The translations under genes and the position numbers were made by a program. 41,433 nucleotides of DNA, taken from Pseudomonas marginalis. Lineage in GTDB: Bacteria > Pseudomonadota > Gammaproteobacteria > Pseudomonadales > Pseudomonadaceae. This document shows positions 31,940 through 38,798 of the stretch, one piece after another (the stretch's first letter is position 1; each line of letters starts with the position of its first letter). The stretch lies in the NCBI RefSeq assembly GCF_001645105.1, contig NZ_LKEG01000046.1:35158-76590 (forward strand). Reading direction: 5' to 3'. The notes under the pieces are model-generated. The model was not told where the DNA came from. It did not search any database and saw only the letters and a list, made by a program, of their open reading frames with translations.

Positions 31940-32676
31940 TGATCGGCCCCGAGGATTTCCACCGGCAAGGAGAACACATAGCCCTCACTGCGCACGGTCT
32001 TGATATAGGCCGGCTCACGGGCGTCATCCAGCAGGCGTTGGCGCAGGCGGCTCACCAGCAGGTCGATGGAACGGTCAAACAGATCGGCGTCGCGGCCTTG
32101 GGTCAGGTTGAGCAACTGGTCGCGATTGAGCACGCGCTGGGGGTGGTCGAGGAACACCCGCAGCAGGCGGTATTCGGCGCCGCTCAGGGCCACCAGGGTG
32201 CCGTCTGCGTCGAGCAGATGGCGCGCGGTGGTGTCCAGTCGCCAGCGACCAAACCGGATCAGGCGCCCGGTTTCGCTGACCAGCAGGTTCGGCGGCAACA
32301 TGCGTGTGCGGCGTAATACGGCGTTGATGCGCGCCAACAGTTCACGGGCCGCGAAGGGTTTGACCAGGTAGTCGTCGGCGCCCATTTCCAGGCCGATGAT
32401 GCGGTCGGTTTCATCGTTGCGTGCAGTGAGCATCAGCACCGGCGTGGCCTTGTGCTTGCCCACCCGCAGCTCGCGGCACAGCTGCAAACCATCGTCGCCA
32501 GGCATCATGATGTCCAGCACGATGAGATCCACCGGTGTCGTGTCGAGGAAACTGCGCATCTGACGGCCGTCGGCGACCACGGTGGTGCGCATACCGTTTT
32601 TCTTCAGGTAGTTGCCTACCAGCTCGCGGATCTCCCGGTCGTCATCGACGATCAGGATGTGATCGACATGATCCAT
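31936..32676 (-). CDS. OmpR-family response regulator
   Basis: DNA-binding regulator of 246 aa. The receiver has the acidic triplet DDD (11-13), phospho-acceptor Asp55 (LIVLDIMMPG), Thr85 and Lys107 (DYLVKPF). The winged-helix domain (about 145-238) contains LSGAEYRLLRVFLDHPQRVL and VRSEGYVFS. It is the first gene of a two-gene operon with the histidine kinase. In contrast to the nearby pseudo-receiver protein, all phosphorylation residues are present. Targets are unknown. Confidence 0.94.
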   Translation of the reverse strand: MDHVDHILIVDDDREIRELVGNYLKKNGMRTTVVADGRQMRSFLDTTPVDLIVLDIMMPGDDGLQLCRELRVGKHKATPVLMLTARNDETDRIIGLEMGADDYLVKPFAARELLARINAVLRRTRMLPPNLLVSETGRLIRFGRWRLDTTARHLLDADGTLVALSGAEYRLLRVFLDHPQRVLNRDQLLNLTQGRDADLFDRSIDLLVSRLRQRLLDDAREPAYIKTVRSEGYVFSLPVEILGADQ

Positions 32677-32844
32677 GCTGCCTGCCTCGTTAAATACTCA
32701 GTGGAGCGCAGTCTAGCCACTGGCGACGGCCTTGCCTTGTGCCCTTTGTATTGCAGTGTATCCGGCTATAACGGAGATACATGACGAAGCAAAATCGGGC
32801 ACACGCAGTGATGCGCGAGTTGTTGCTGGTCGGTTACGGCAGGC

Positions 32845-34257
32845 TCAAGGGCCATGGGAAGCCCTGAGCAAGAGCGCTTCGAATAGCTGTTGCACCTGCG
32901 GCTCATCACTGTGGGCCACATTGAAACGCATCGAGTCGCGGTGCGCCGCGTCATAGCCGAACAGCGCACCGGGCGCCAGCACCATGCCGTGTTTCAAGGC
33001 CGCCTGGGCCAGCAGCTCGCCGTTGATTCCGGGCGGCAGGTGTGCCCAGATAAACATTCCGCCTTCATAACCCATGGGCAGTTCGCAGCCGCAACGCTTG
33101 AGCCATTGTTCGACCCGTCCTCCGGCCTCCATCAAGCGCTGCACCATGCGCTTGCGGTGCTTGGCATAGCTGCCTTCGCTGAGCATGCGGTACACGATCT
33201 GCTCGAACAGCTCGGAGGTCACGCCGCCGCTCATCAGCTTCATATTGGTCAGGTTGGCCGCCAGTTGCGGTGCGGCGACCACGAAGCTGACGCGGGCGTT
33301 GGCGCTGAGGGTCTTGGAAAAACCCGACAGGTAGGTGACCTGGTCCAGGCCGGCGAGCGCGGCCAGGCGTGGCGGTGGGGTGGGGTGCAGGTCGCCGTAG
33401 AGGTCATCCTCGACGATATGGCAAGCGTATTGCTGGGTCAGTTGCAGCAGGCGAAATGCCTGGCCGGGGCTGAAGGAATGGCCGGTGGGGTTCTGCAGTA
33501 TGCCGGTGGTGAGGTACAGGCTGGGGCGGTGCTCAGCCAAAAGCTGTTCGAGGGCGTTGAAATCAAAACCATCGGGCCGGCGTTGGATCGCTACCACCTT
33601 GACCCCGTGCAGCGCCAGGTTGGCGTGGAAGTTGAAGTAGCACGGCGCATCCAGCAGCACGGTGTCGCCGGGCCGTGCGAGCAAGCGCATGAGCATGTCC
33701 AGGCCTTGCACGGTATTTGGCGTGGTGATGATCTGGTCCACCGGCACCGACAGGCCTTCACCGTGCAGCTTCTGTTGCAGCGCCTGGCGCAACGGCAGCA
33801 GCCCGGCCGGCGTGCCCAGCCCGGCGATGCGCAACGACGGCGCACGCACCACGCTGCGCATGGCTTGACGAATGGCCTCGCTGTCCAGCCACGCCTCGGG
33901 CAAGTGGCCGCCGCCGGGGCGCAGTTCGCCGTAGACCGTTGCGAGGGGGCGGCGCAATACGCTGAGCAGGTCCTGAGGCAGCAAATCAACCCAGTTTGTC
34001 GTGGCCGTATGGACGCGGTCCACGGTCACGAAATAACCACGGCCTTGGCTGGACGTGAGCAGATTGCGCCCGCGCAGGCGGTCGAGGGCTTCGTTGAGGG
34101 TGAACTTGCTCACGCCCAGGGTCTGGGTCAGTTCGCGCACCGAGGGCAACTTGCTGCCGGCAGCCCATTCGCCGTTTTCGATGGCCCGGCTGAATGCCTC
34201 GACGATCTGTTGCACCTTGGGGGTGCCCTCGACAAAAGCGATGGCCGATACGAACAT
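32845..34257 (-). CDS. MocR-type regulator (GntR helix-turn-helix fused to aminotransferase domain)
   Basis: Protein of 470 aa. An N-terminal GntR-type winged helix (about 10-78; AIENGEWAAGSKLPSVRELT, LGVSKFTLNEALDRLRG) is fused to a fold-type I aminotransferase domain from about 110 onward. The PLP-binding lysine is Lys315 in SGFSKTLSANARVSF, with NPTGHSF and the EDDLYGD aspartates. MocR proteins sense amines or amino acids through PLP and usually control a divergent neighbour. Here that is the LysE exporter, with a 26-base palindrome between them. Confidence 0.92.
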   Translation of the reverse strand: MFVSAIAFVEGTPKVQQIVEAFSRAIENGEWAAGSKLPSVRELTQTLGVSKFTLNEALDRLRGRNLLTSSQGRGYFVTVDRVHTATTNWVDLLPQDLLSVLRRPLATVYGELRPGGGHLPEAWLDSEAIRQAMRSVVRAPSLRIAGLGTPAGLLPLRQALQQKLHGEGLSVPVDQIITTPNTVQGLDMLMRLLARPGDTVLLDAPCYFNFHANLALHGVKVVAIQRRPDGFDFNALEQLLAEHRPSLYLTTGILQNPTGHSFSPGQAFRLLQLTQQYACHIVEDDLYGDLHPTPPPRLAALAGLDQVTYLSGFSKTLSANARVSFVVAAPQLAANLTNMKLMSGGVTSELFEQIVYRMLSEGSYAKHRKRMVQRLMEAGGRVEQWLKRCGCELPMGYEGGMFIWAHLPPGINGELLAQAALKHGMVLAPGALFGYDAAHRDSMRFNVAHSDEPQVQQLFEALLLRASHGP

Positions 34258-34270
34258 GCGACTTCCTTAT

Positions 34271-34296
34271 CTTTACTGGTAATTTTACCGGTGAAG
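34271..34296. promoter_or_regulatory. Palindromic operator between mocR-type gene and lysE-type gene
   Basis: CTTTACTGGTAA-TT-TTACCGGTGAAG, 12-base arms with two mismatches, starts 14 bases upstream of the MocR-type gene and ends 84 bases before the LysE-type ATG. Size, symmetry and place fit a binding site for the regulator itself. Confidence 0.65.
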
Positions 34297-34380
34297 TTCG
34301 GGCGGATTAGGCCTCACTTTACCTGCCTTGTGCAAGGGCAACTGCCTAGACTGCAGGCTCTCTTCCCCAGGTCCCCGGCC

Positions 34381-35013
34381 ATGACAAGTGCGTTAACCCT
34401 TTCTTCGTTTCTGTACTTCCTGCTGTTTTGCGCAACCATGACGTTCAGCCCCGGCCCCATGACCCTGATGCTGTTGAGCCTGGGCCTTCGCGACGGCCTG
34501 CGCCGTTCGATCCCGGCGCAGATCGGCGCGAGTGTGGCGTACCTGATATCGATCCTGATCTTTGCCGTGGGCTTTTCCGAGCTGGTCAAGGGCTACCCTG
34601 TCATCACGCAGGCAATCCAGGTGGTGGGCGTGGCGTATATCCTTCACCTCGCCTACAAACAGTGGACCAGCAGCGGCGTGATGATCGACCGGATCGGTCA
34701 CGTGGAAGCTGCGCGCAACCTGTTTGGCAAAGGGTTGCTGACCGGGTTTTCCAACCCCAAGACCCTCATCATGTTCAGCGCGGTATTCCCCCAGTTTGCC
34801 GGGACCGGGGAGCACCGTTCAACGCTGGATATCGCGATCCTCGGGCTGACGTTCCTGCTGCTGCAATTCGCCAGCGGCTGCCTGTATTGCTACTTCGGCC
34901 AGCGCATCAAGCATGTGCTGGAAGACCCCAAGCGGCGTGTGGTGTTGCAGCGCATCACGGCGGTGCTGCTGCTGGGCGTGGCGCTGATGCTGGCGCGGGG
35001 CTTTTCCCACTGA
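34381..35013 (+). CDS. LysE/RhtB-family amino acid exporter
   Basis: Inner-membrane transporter of 210 aa with about six hydrophobic helices. The family's N-terminal signature is clear: ATMTFSPGPMTLMLLSLGLRDGL, followed by GLLTGFSNPKTLIMFSAVFPQF. It exports amino acids or related compounds; the substrate cannot be told. It is divergent from the MocR-type gene, which probably controls it. An in-frame open reading stretches far upstream on the same strand but is antisense to that regulator and not part of this gene. Confidence 0.92.
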   Translation: MTSALTLSSFLYFLLFCATMTFSPGPMTLMLLSLGLRDGLRRSIPAQIGASVAYLISILIFAVGFSELVKGYPVITQAIQVVGVAYILHLAYKQWTSSGVMIDRIGHVEAARNLFGKGLLTGFSNPKTLIMFSAVFPQFAGTGEHRSTLDIAILGLTFLLLQFASGCLYCYFGQRIKHVLEDPKRRVVLQRITAVLLLGVALMLARGFSH

Positions 35014-35095
35014 GGACGCCGAGCTTATCAGCGGTAGTGGCTAATTGCCGGTGCCCTGATAGACTCCTGGCATTCACTCAGGATTTCACCTCACC

Positions 35096-36154
35096 ATGTC
35101 AGCTGCAGAAGGAACCGGACTTCCGCTCGCTTCACGGCTGTACAGATCCCGCCTGCTTGGGCTGACGCTCGGGTTGGTGTGCGTGGTGTTCGGGATGTAT
35201 CCCCTGGACCCTGCCGGGTGGGTGTGGGCGTGGATGCTGATCAACGCGTTTGTCTGGCCGCACCTGGCTTTTCAGCTGAGCGTGCGCACCGCCAACGCAC
35301 TGCGCAGCGAACGGCGCAACCTGCTGTTTGATTCTTTTTGCGGTGGGTTCTGGGTCGGTGCCATGCACTTCAACCCGTTGCCCAGTGTGACCACCTTGTC
35401 GATGATGACCATGAACAACGTGGCCATTGGCGGCCCCCGTTTCATGCTGGCCGGGTGGGTGGCGCAGGCGCTGGGTATCGGCACCTCGTGGCTGTTGTTC
35501 GCCCCGGCCTTTATCGCCGTGACCACCCAGGTTCAGCTTTACGCCTGCCTGCCGATCCTGATGGTGTATCCGCTGGCATTGGGTTGGATCTGCTACCGCC
35601 AGGCGGTGACGCTGGCGCGACACAAGCGCGAGCTATTGGCGTTGAGCCGCACCGACAGCCTGTCCGGATTGCTCAACCACGGCGCCTGGAAAGACCACCT
35701 TGAGCTTGAATTCCAGCGCTGCCGCGGGGGTTGCTCAGGCGCCGCCATTGCCTTGATCGACATTGATCACTTCAAGATCATCAACGACACCTACGGCCAT
35801 GTCACCGGCGATATCGTCCTGCGCCAACTCAGTAAAGTCCTGCGCCAGAACCTGCGCGCCACCGACCTCGCCGGGCGTTACGGTGGCGACGAGTTCTGTG
35901 TGATCCTGCCGGGCATGCCTCTCAACCGCGCCACCGAAGTGATGGATGCGCTGCGCGACCGCTTCAACGCCTTGGCCTACGCCCAGGACCCGACGTTGCG
36001 CGCGAGCTTGAGCATCGGCCTGGCGCCGTATCAACCGAGCCATGCGGATTCGACACACTGGTTGAATGATGCCGACCAAGCGTTGTACGAAGCCAAGAGC
36101 AGTGGGCGAAACCGCGTGAGTTCCGTGCAGGGGAGTTGGTTGCGATCGGTCTAG
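35096..36154 (+). CDS. MASE2-GGDEF diguanylate cyclase
   Basis: Inner-membrane protein of 352 aa. The N-terminal ~170 residues resemble a MASE2 sensor with several membrane helices (SERRNLLFDSFCGGFWVGAM; SMMTMNNVAIGG), as in E. coli DgcC/AdrA. The GGDEF domain (about 185-345) has IALIDIDHFKIINDTYGH, an intact GGDEF (263-267) and an RxxD inhibitory site (RATD, 254-257) five residues before it. It should make c-di-GMP with product inhibition. Similar cyclases switch on extracellular matrix production, though a link to the polymer locus in this window is only inference. Confidence 0.93.
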   Translation: MSAAEGTGLPLASRLYRSRLLGLTLGLVCVVFGMYPLDPAGWVWAWMLINAFVWPHLAFQLSVRTANALRSERRNLLFDSFCGGFWVGAMHFNPLPSVTTLSMMTMNNVAIGGPRFMLAGWVAQALGIGTSWLLFAPAFIAVTTQVQLYACLPILMVYPLALGWICYRQAVTLARHKRELLALSRTDSLSGLLNHGAWKDHLELEFQRCRGGCSGAAIALIDIDHFKIINDTYGHVTGDIVLRQLSKVLRQNLRATDLAGRYGGDEFCVILPGMPLNRATEVMDALRDRFNALAYAQDPTLRASLSIGLAPYQPSHADSTHWLNDADQALYEAKSSGRNRVSSVQGSWLRSV

Positions 36155-36202
36155 TGGGGTAGGGTGTCACGGCACCCGCCAACAACAATCAAGGATCGGT
36201 TC

Positions 36203-37432
36203 ATGCTCTTCAACTTCTCCCGTACCCTCCTGGCCGCCACCCTGGCCGTGTCCTTCGCCGTGCCGGCCTACAGTGCCGAACCCCACAAACAGATCCAGGC
36301 ACACGCCGAACAGTACAAGGCCGAGGCGTTGAAGCTGTTGGAGCGCCTGGTGAATATCGACTCGGGTTCGGGGTATGAGCCGGGCCTGACGCAAGTGCGC
36401 GATATCGCCGTGGACGAGCTGAAACAGCTGGGCTTTGTTATTGAACTGGTGCCGGATAAAGCGGCCAACAACAGCCACGTGGTTGCCACCCTCAAAGGCA
36501 CCGGCAAGGCCAAGATCCTGCTGATGGCCCACATGGACACCGTCTTCAAGGAAGGCTCGGCGGCCGAGCGCCCGTTCCACATCAAGGACGGCCGCGCCTA
36601 TGGCCCCGGCGTGATGGATGACAAGGGCGGCATCGTCGCCGGCATCTACGCGCTCAAAGTCCTCAAGGACCAGAGCTTCAAGGACTACGCGCAAATCACC
36701 TTCCTGCTCGACGCCAGCGAAGAAACCGGCTCCGATGCGGCCTCCGAGCTGATCCGCAACACCGCCAAGGCCCACGACGTCACCCTCAACCTCGAACCCG
36801 GCCGCCCCGCCGACGGCCTGGTGGTGTGGCGCAAAGGCAGCGCCACCGCCGTGGTCGAAGTCAAAGGCAAAGCCGCCCACGCCGGTGTTGCCCCGGAACT
36901 TGGCCGCAACGCGGCGATGGAGGTTGCGCACCAGATCCTGCAACTCGGCAAGCTGGGGGATGAAGAGAAGAAAACCACCATCAACTTTACTGTGCTCAAG
37001 GCCGGCGACCGCACCAACGTCATCCCCGACCAGGCCACGGCCAAGGCGGATGTACGCGCGGCGTTGCCGGAAGAATTTGATCGCATCGAGAAGGATTTGG
37101 TGCGGGTGTCGGCGAACAAGCTGATCCCGGACACTGAAGTCACCACGAGCTTGAAACGTGGCTTGCCGCCCATGCCGCAGACGGCGGAGTCGGACAAGTT
37201 GGTGGCGATTGCCCAGGGGATTTATGGGGAACTGGGCAAGAAACTGACGATTGAAGGCAGCGGCGGGGCGGCGGACGCGAGTTTGTCAGCCGGGGTAGGG
37301 ACACCGACGTTGGATGGGTTCGGGATTGTCGGGGGGAATATTCATACCCCGGAGGAATATGCCGAGGTGGAGAGTGTGGTGCCGCGGGTTTATTTGCTTA
37401 GCCGCATGATTATGGAGCTTTCGAAGCGGTGA
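36203..37432 (+). CDS. Secreted M20-family peptidase, glutamate carboxypeptidase (CPG2) type
   Basis: Exported zinc peptidase of 409 aa from ATG at 36203 (AAGGA 7 bases upstream). Signal peptide MLFNFSRTLLAATLAVSFA, cleavage near AYSA-EP. Metal and catalytic residues: His110 and Asp112 in MAHMDTV, bridging Asp in GVMDDKGG, catalytic Glu in DASEETGS, Glu198 in NLEPG, and the C-terminal GGNIHTPEEY histidine. A dimerisation lid domain lies in the middle (KGKAAHAGVAPELGRNAAME). It resembles Pseudomonas carboxypeptidase G2, which removes C-terminal glutamate from folates. The actual substrate is unproven. Confidence 0.92.
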   Translation: MLFNFSRTLLAATLAVSFAVPAYSAEPHKQIQAHAEQYKAEALKLLERLVNIDSGSGYEPGLTQVRDIAVDELKQLGFVIELVPDKAANNSHVVATLKGTGKAKILLMAHMDTVFKEGSAAERPFHIKDGRAYGPGVMDDKGGIVAGIYALKVLKDQSFKDYAQITFLLDASEETGSDAASELIRNTAKAHDVTLNLEPGRPADGLVVWRKGSATAVVEVKGKAAHAGVAPELGRNAAMEVAHQILQLGKLGDEEKKTTINFTVLKAGDRTNVIPDQATAKADVRAALPEEFDRIEKDLVRVSANKLIPDTEVTTSLKRGLPPMPQTAESDKLVAIAQGIYGELGKKLTIEGSGGAADASLSAGVGTPTLDGFGIVGGNIHTPEEYAEVESVVPRVYLLSRMIMELSKR

Positions 37433-37484
37433 TTGGGGCGGGTGGCTCATCCGGCGGGTTTGGGTGAGCAGCTCATTCAGGGTG

Positions 37485-37612
37485 AGTGGGTACTTTTTGG
37501 GGTGAGCAGGTTCGTGTGGTGAACACGCTTCTGTGGTGAGCAGGCTTGCCCTGCGCTGGGTTGCGCAGCAGCCCCAAAACAGACAATGCCGATTTACCTG
37601 AAAGTACCCACT
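37485..37612. repeat. Repeat element bounded by perfect 12-base inverted repeats
   Basis: AGTGGGTACTTT (37485-37496) and AAAGTACCCACT (37601-37612) are perfect inverted repeats 128 bases apart end to end. Inside are hairpins CGTGT-GGTGA-ACACG (37513-37527) and CTGCGC-N6-GCGCAG (37551-37568), plus TGAGCAGG at 37503 and again in the 37530s. There is no coding sequence. It could be a small non-autonomous mobile element or a composite of REP sequences. No target-site duplication is obvious. Confidence 0.55.
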
Positions 37613-37622
37613 GCCTGCACTG

Positions 37623-37665
37623 GGGCCGCTTCGCGGCCCAACGCGAGCAAGCTCGCTCGCCACAG
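37623..37665. repeat. REP repeat
   Basis: GGGCCGC-TTC-GCGGCCC (37623-37639) is followed by GCGAGC-AA-GCTCGC (37643-37656) and TCGCCACAG. In reverse complement it matches the plan of the repeat at 26416-26464 (GTGGCGAG...GGGCCGCGAAGCGGCCC). It is the same REP family in opposite orientation, placed next to the AT-rich Rhs-linked genes. Confidence 0.7.
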
Positions 37666-37700
37666 TGGGAGCGGTGTTGCCTTTGAGAGTGGTGTTGGTG

Positions 37701-38117
37701 CTACCAAGTTGATTGGTCTTCGAGGCTGGCTTTTTGGAGGTCTTCTTTCCACCATTCATGCGTCAGCCGATAAATATCTTCGAAAAAGCCTCTTGGGTTT
37801 ACCATGTTGCTCCATCCCCAAGGCAGAGAACAGTAGAACCCAGGAGCTTGACGTAGCACTTGCGTGAAGTCATACGTATCGTCATAGAGGGTAGCGCTCA
37901 AGTGATCAACCAGGACTTTTCGATGTCGGTAATTTAAATCTGTGTTTCTGTCTATTATATATTTTTTAATTAACCGCTCTCTGTCTGTATTGATGTTGAT
38001 GTCATAAGTTGCAAGCTCCTCACCTAAGGTCTCTTCGCGATCATAGATGTCGAACGGTCCAAGGAAGTATCGAAGCTTTGGGTGGTATGGCCTATTCAGA
38101 AAAGGATGTTTTAACAT
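37701..38117 (-). CDS. Hypothetical protein, possible orphan immunity protein (138 aa)
   Basis: I do not recognise this protein. It is soluble and acidic to neutral with many aromatic residues (LRYFLGPFDIYDREET; APGFYCSLPWGWSNM; WWKEDLQK), and has no signal peptide or membrane segment. It overlaps the gene upstream by 7 bases. Codon use and base composition are AT-rich, unlike the flanking chromosome. Last of the small genes that follow the Rhs gene. Genes at this place are commonly immunity proteins for current or displaced toxin tips. Confidence 0.6.
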   Translation of the reverse strand: MLKHPFLNRPYHPKLRYFLGPFDIYDREETLGEELATYDININTDRERLIKKYIIDRNTDLNYRHRKVLVDHLSATLYDDTYDFTQVLRQAPGFYCSLPWGWSNMVNPRGFFEDIYRLTHEWWKEDLQKASLEDQSTW

Positions 38118-38395
38118 TGATGGTCGCTCACTGGAAAGGCAGTGTAAAGTTTCTTTGTCTCACGATCGAACTTAGCAATTGCCGTATTCATGTTTTCATC
38201 CAATATCGGATTGTTTAAATCTGTGGGGTTCGGTATGTATCCTCTCCCGCAACCTTGCATTTCTATCCGGACGATAGGGTTTCCGTAGTAGTCCTCTCCG
38301 GTGAAGGGATCGAGGTTTCGAGCTGTGCGCGTGGAGGCTTCATTTAGAACAGCGAATTGCATTTTATGACTTATGAATTGGGTGCTTAATTGCAT
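38111..38395 (-). CDS. Hypothetical protein downstream of the Rhs toxin (94 aa)
   Basis: I do not recognise this protein. Start at 38395 with a GGA 8 bases upstream; an internal ATG at 38362 is possible. The sequence NLDPFTGEDYYGNPIVRIEM followed by CGRGYIPNPTDLN looks like a globular fragment rather than a membrane protein. It is AT-rich, lies 31 bases after the first immunity-type gene and overlaps the next gene. It may be an immunity protein or the remnant of an older toxin tip; the sequence does not decide. Confidence 0.55.
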   Translation of the reverse strand: MQLSTQFISHKMQFAVLNEASTRTARNLDPFTGEDYYGNPIVRIEMQGCGRGYIPNPTDLNNPILDENMNTAIAKFDRETKKLYTAFPVSDHQC

Positions 38396-38426
38396 TATTC
38401 ATTCCGTTAATGAGTTTTATAGGGTG

Positions 38427-38798
38427 TCAATCAGATGTCGGATTTTTTAGGGTTGCTTCTTTATGATATTGTTTGAGGCATTTTAGTAGTACCTCCATGA
38501 ATCGCCGTTTGTCGACGATCTCGTCATCAAAATGTGTGTCGAAAAGATGGAATACTGACTCAAAATCTTCATCTGTTTTTAGGAGGTGTTCTAGGTTTTC
38601 AATATGACGTTGTCTTTCGTTGACTTTGTATCTTACGAATTCTGGTTTTGTAAGTTTATTGAGGAGGATTTCCAGCTCTTTGTCGTCGTTAATGTTTGTA
38701 GTTGCGATGAACTCTTCTCTGTCCGGATTTTTTGTGTTTTCGACGCAGTAGGTGAATAGCAACCCTTGGATGATTGATGTGCTTGGCTTAAGTTTCAT
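38427..38798 (-). CDS. Probable immunity protein for the Rhs toxin tip (123 aa)
   Basis: Small acidic, helical protein (NINDDKELEILLNKLTKPEF; FHLFDTHFDDEIVDKRRFME) with no signal peptide, so it would act in the cytoplasm. Its ATG shares one base with the Rhs stop (TAATG) and has GGAG just upstream inside the Rhs coding end, the standard toxin-immunity arrangement. Base composition is AT-rich like the toxin tip. Family not recognised; the immunity role is inferred from position and size. Confidence 0.72.
   Translation of the reverse strand: MKLKPSTSIIQGLLFTYCVENTKNPDREEFIATTNINDDKELEILLNKLTKPEFVRYKVNERQRHIENLEHLLKTDEDFESVFHLFDTHFDDEIVDKRRFMEVLLKCLKQYHKEATLKNPTSD

Noticed and set aside
32890..34380. 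Very long N-terminal extension of the LysE-type gene
   Set aside because: It is antisense to the MocR-type gene and has the same low-complexity shadow composition; the LysE family start is at 34381.
36203..37432. Possible link of the M20 peptidase to the capsule or toxin regions
   Set aside because: It has its own start signals and signal peptide, and nothing in the sequence connects it to either system.
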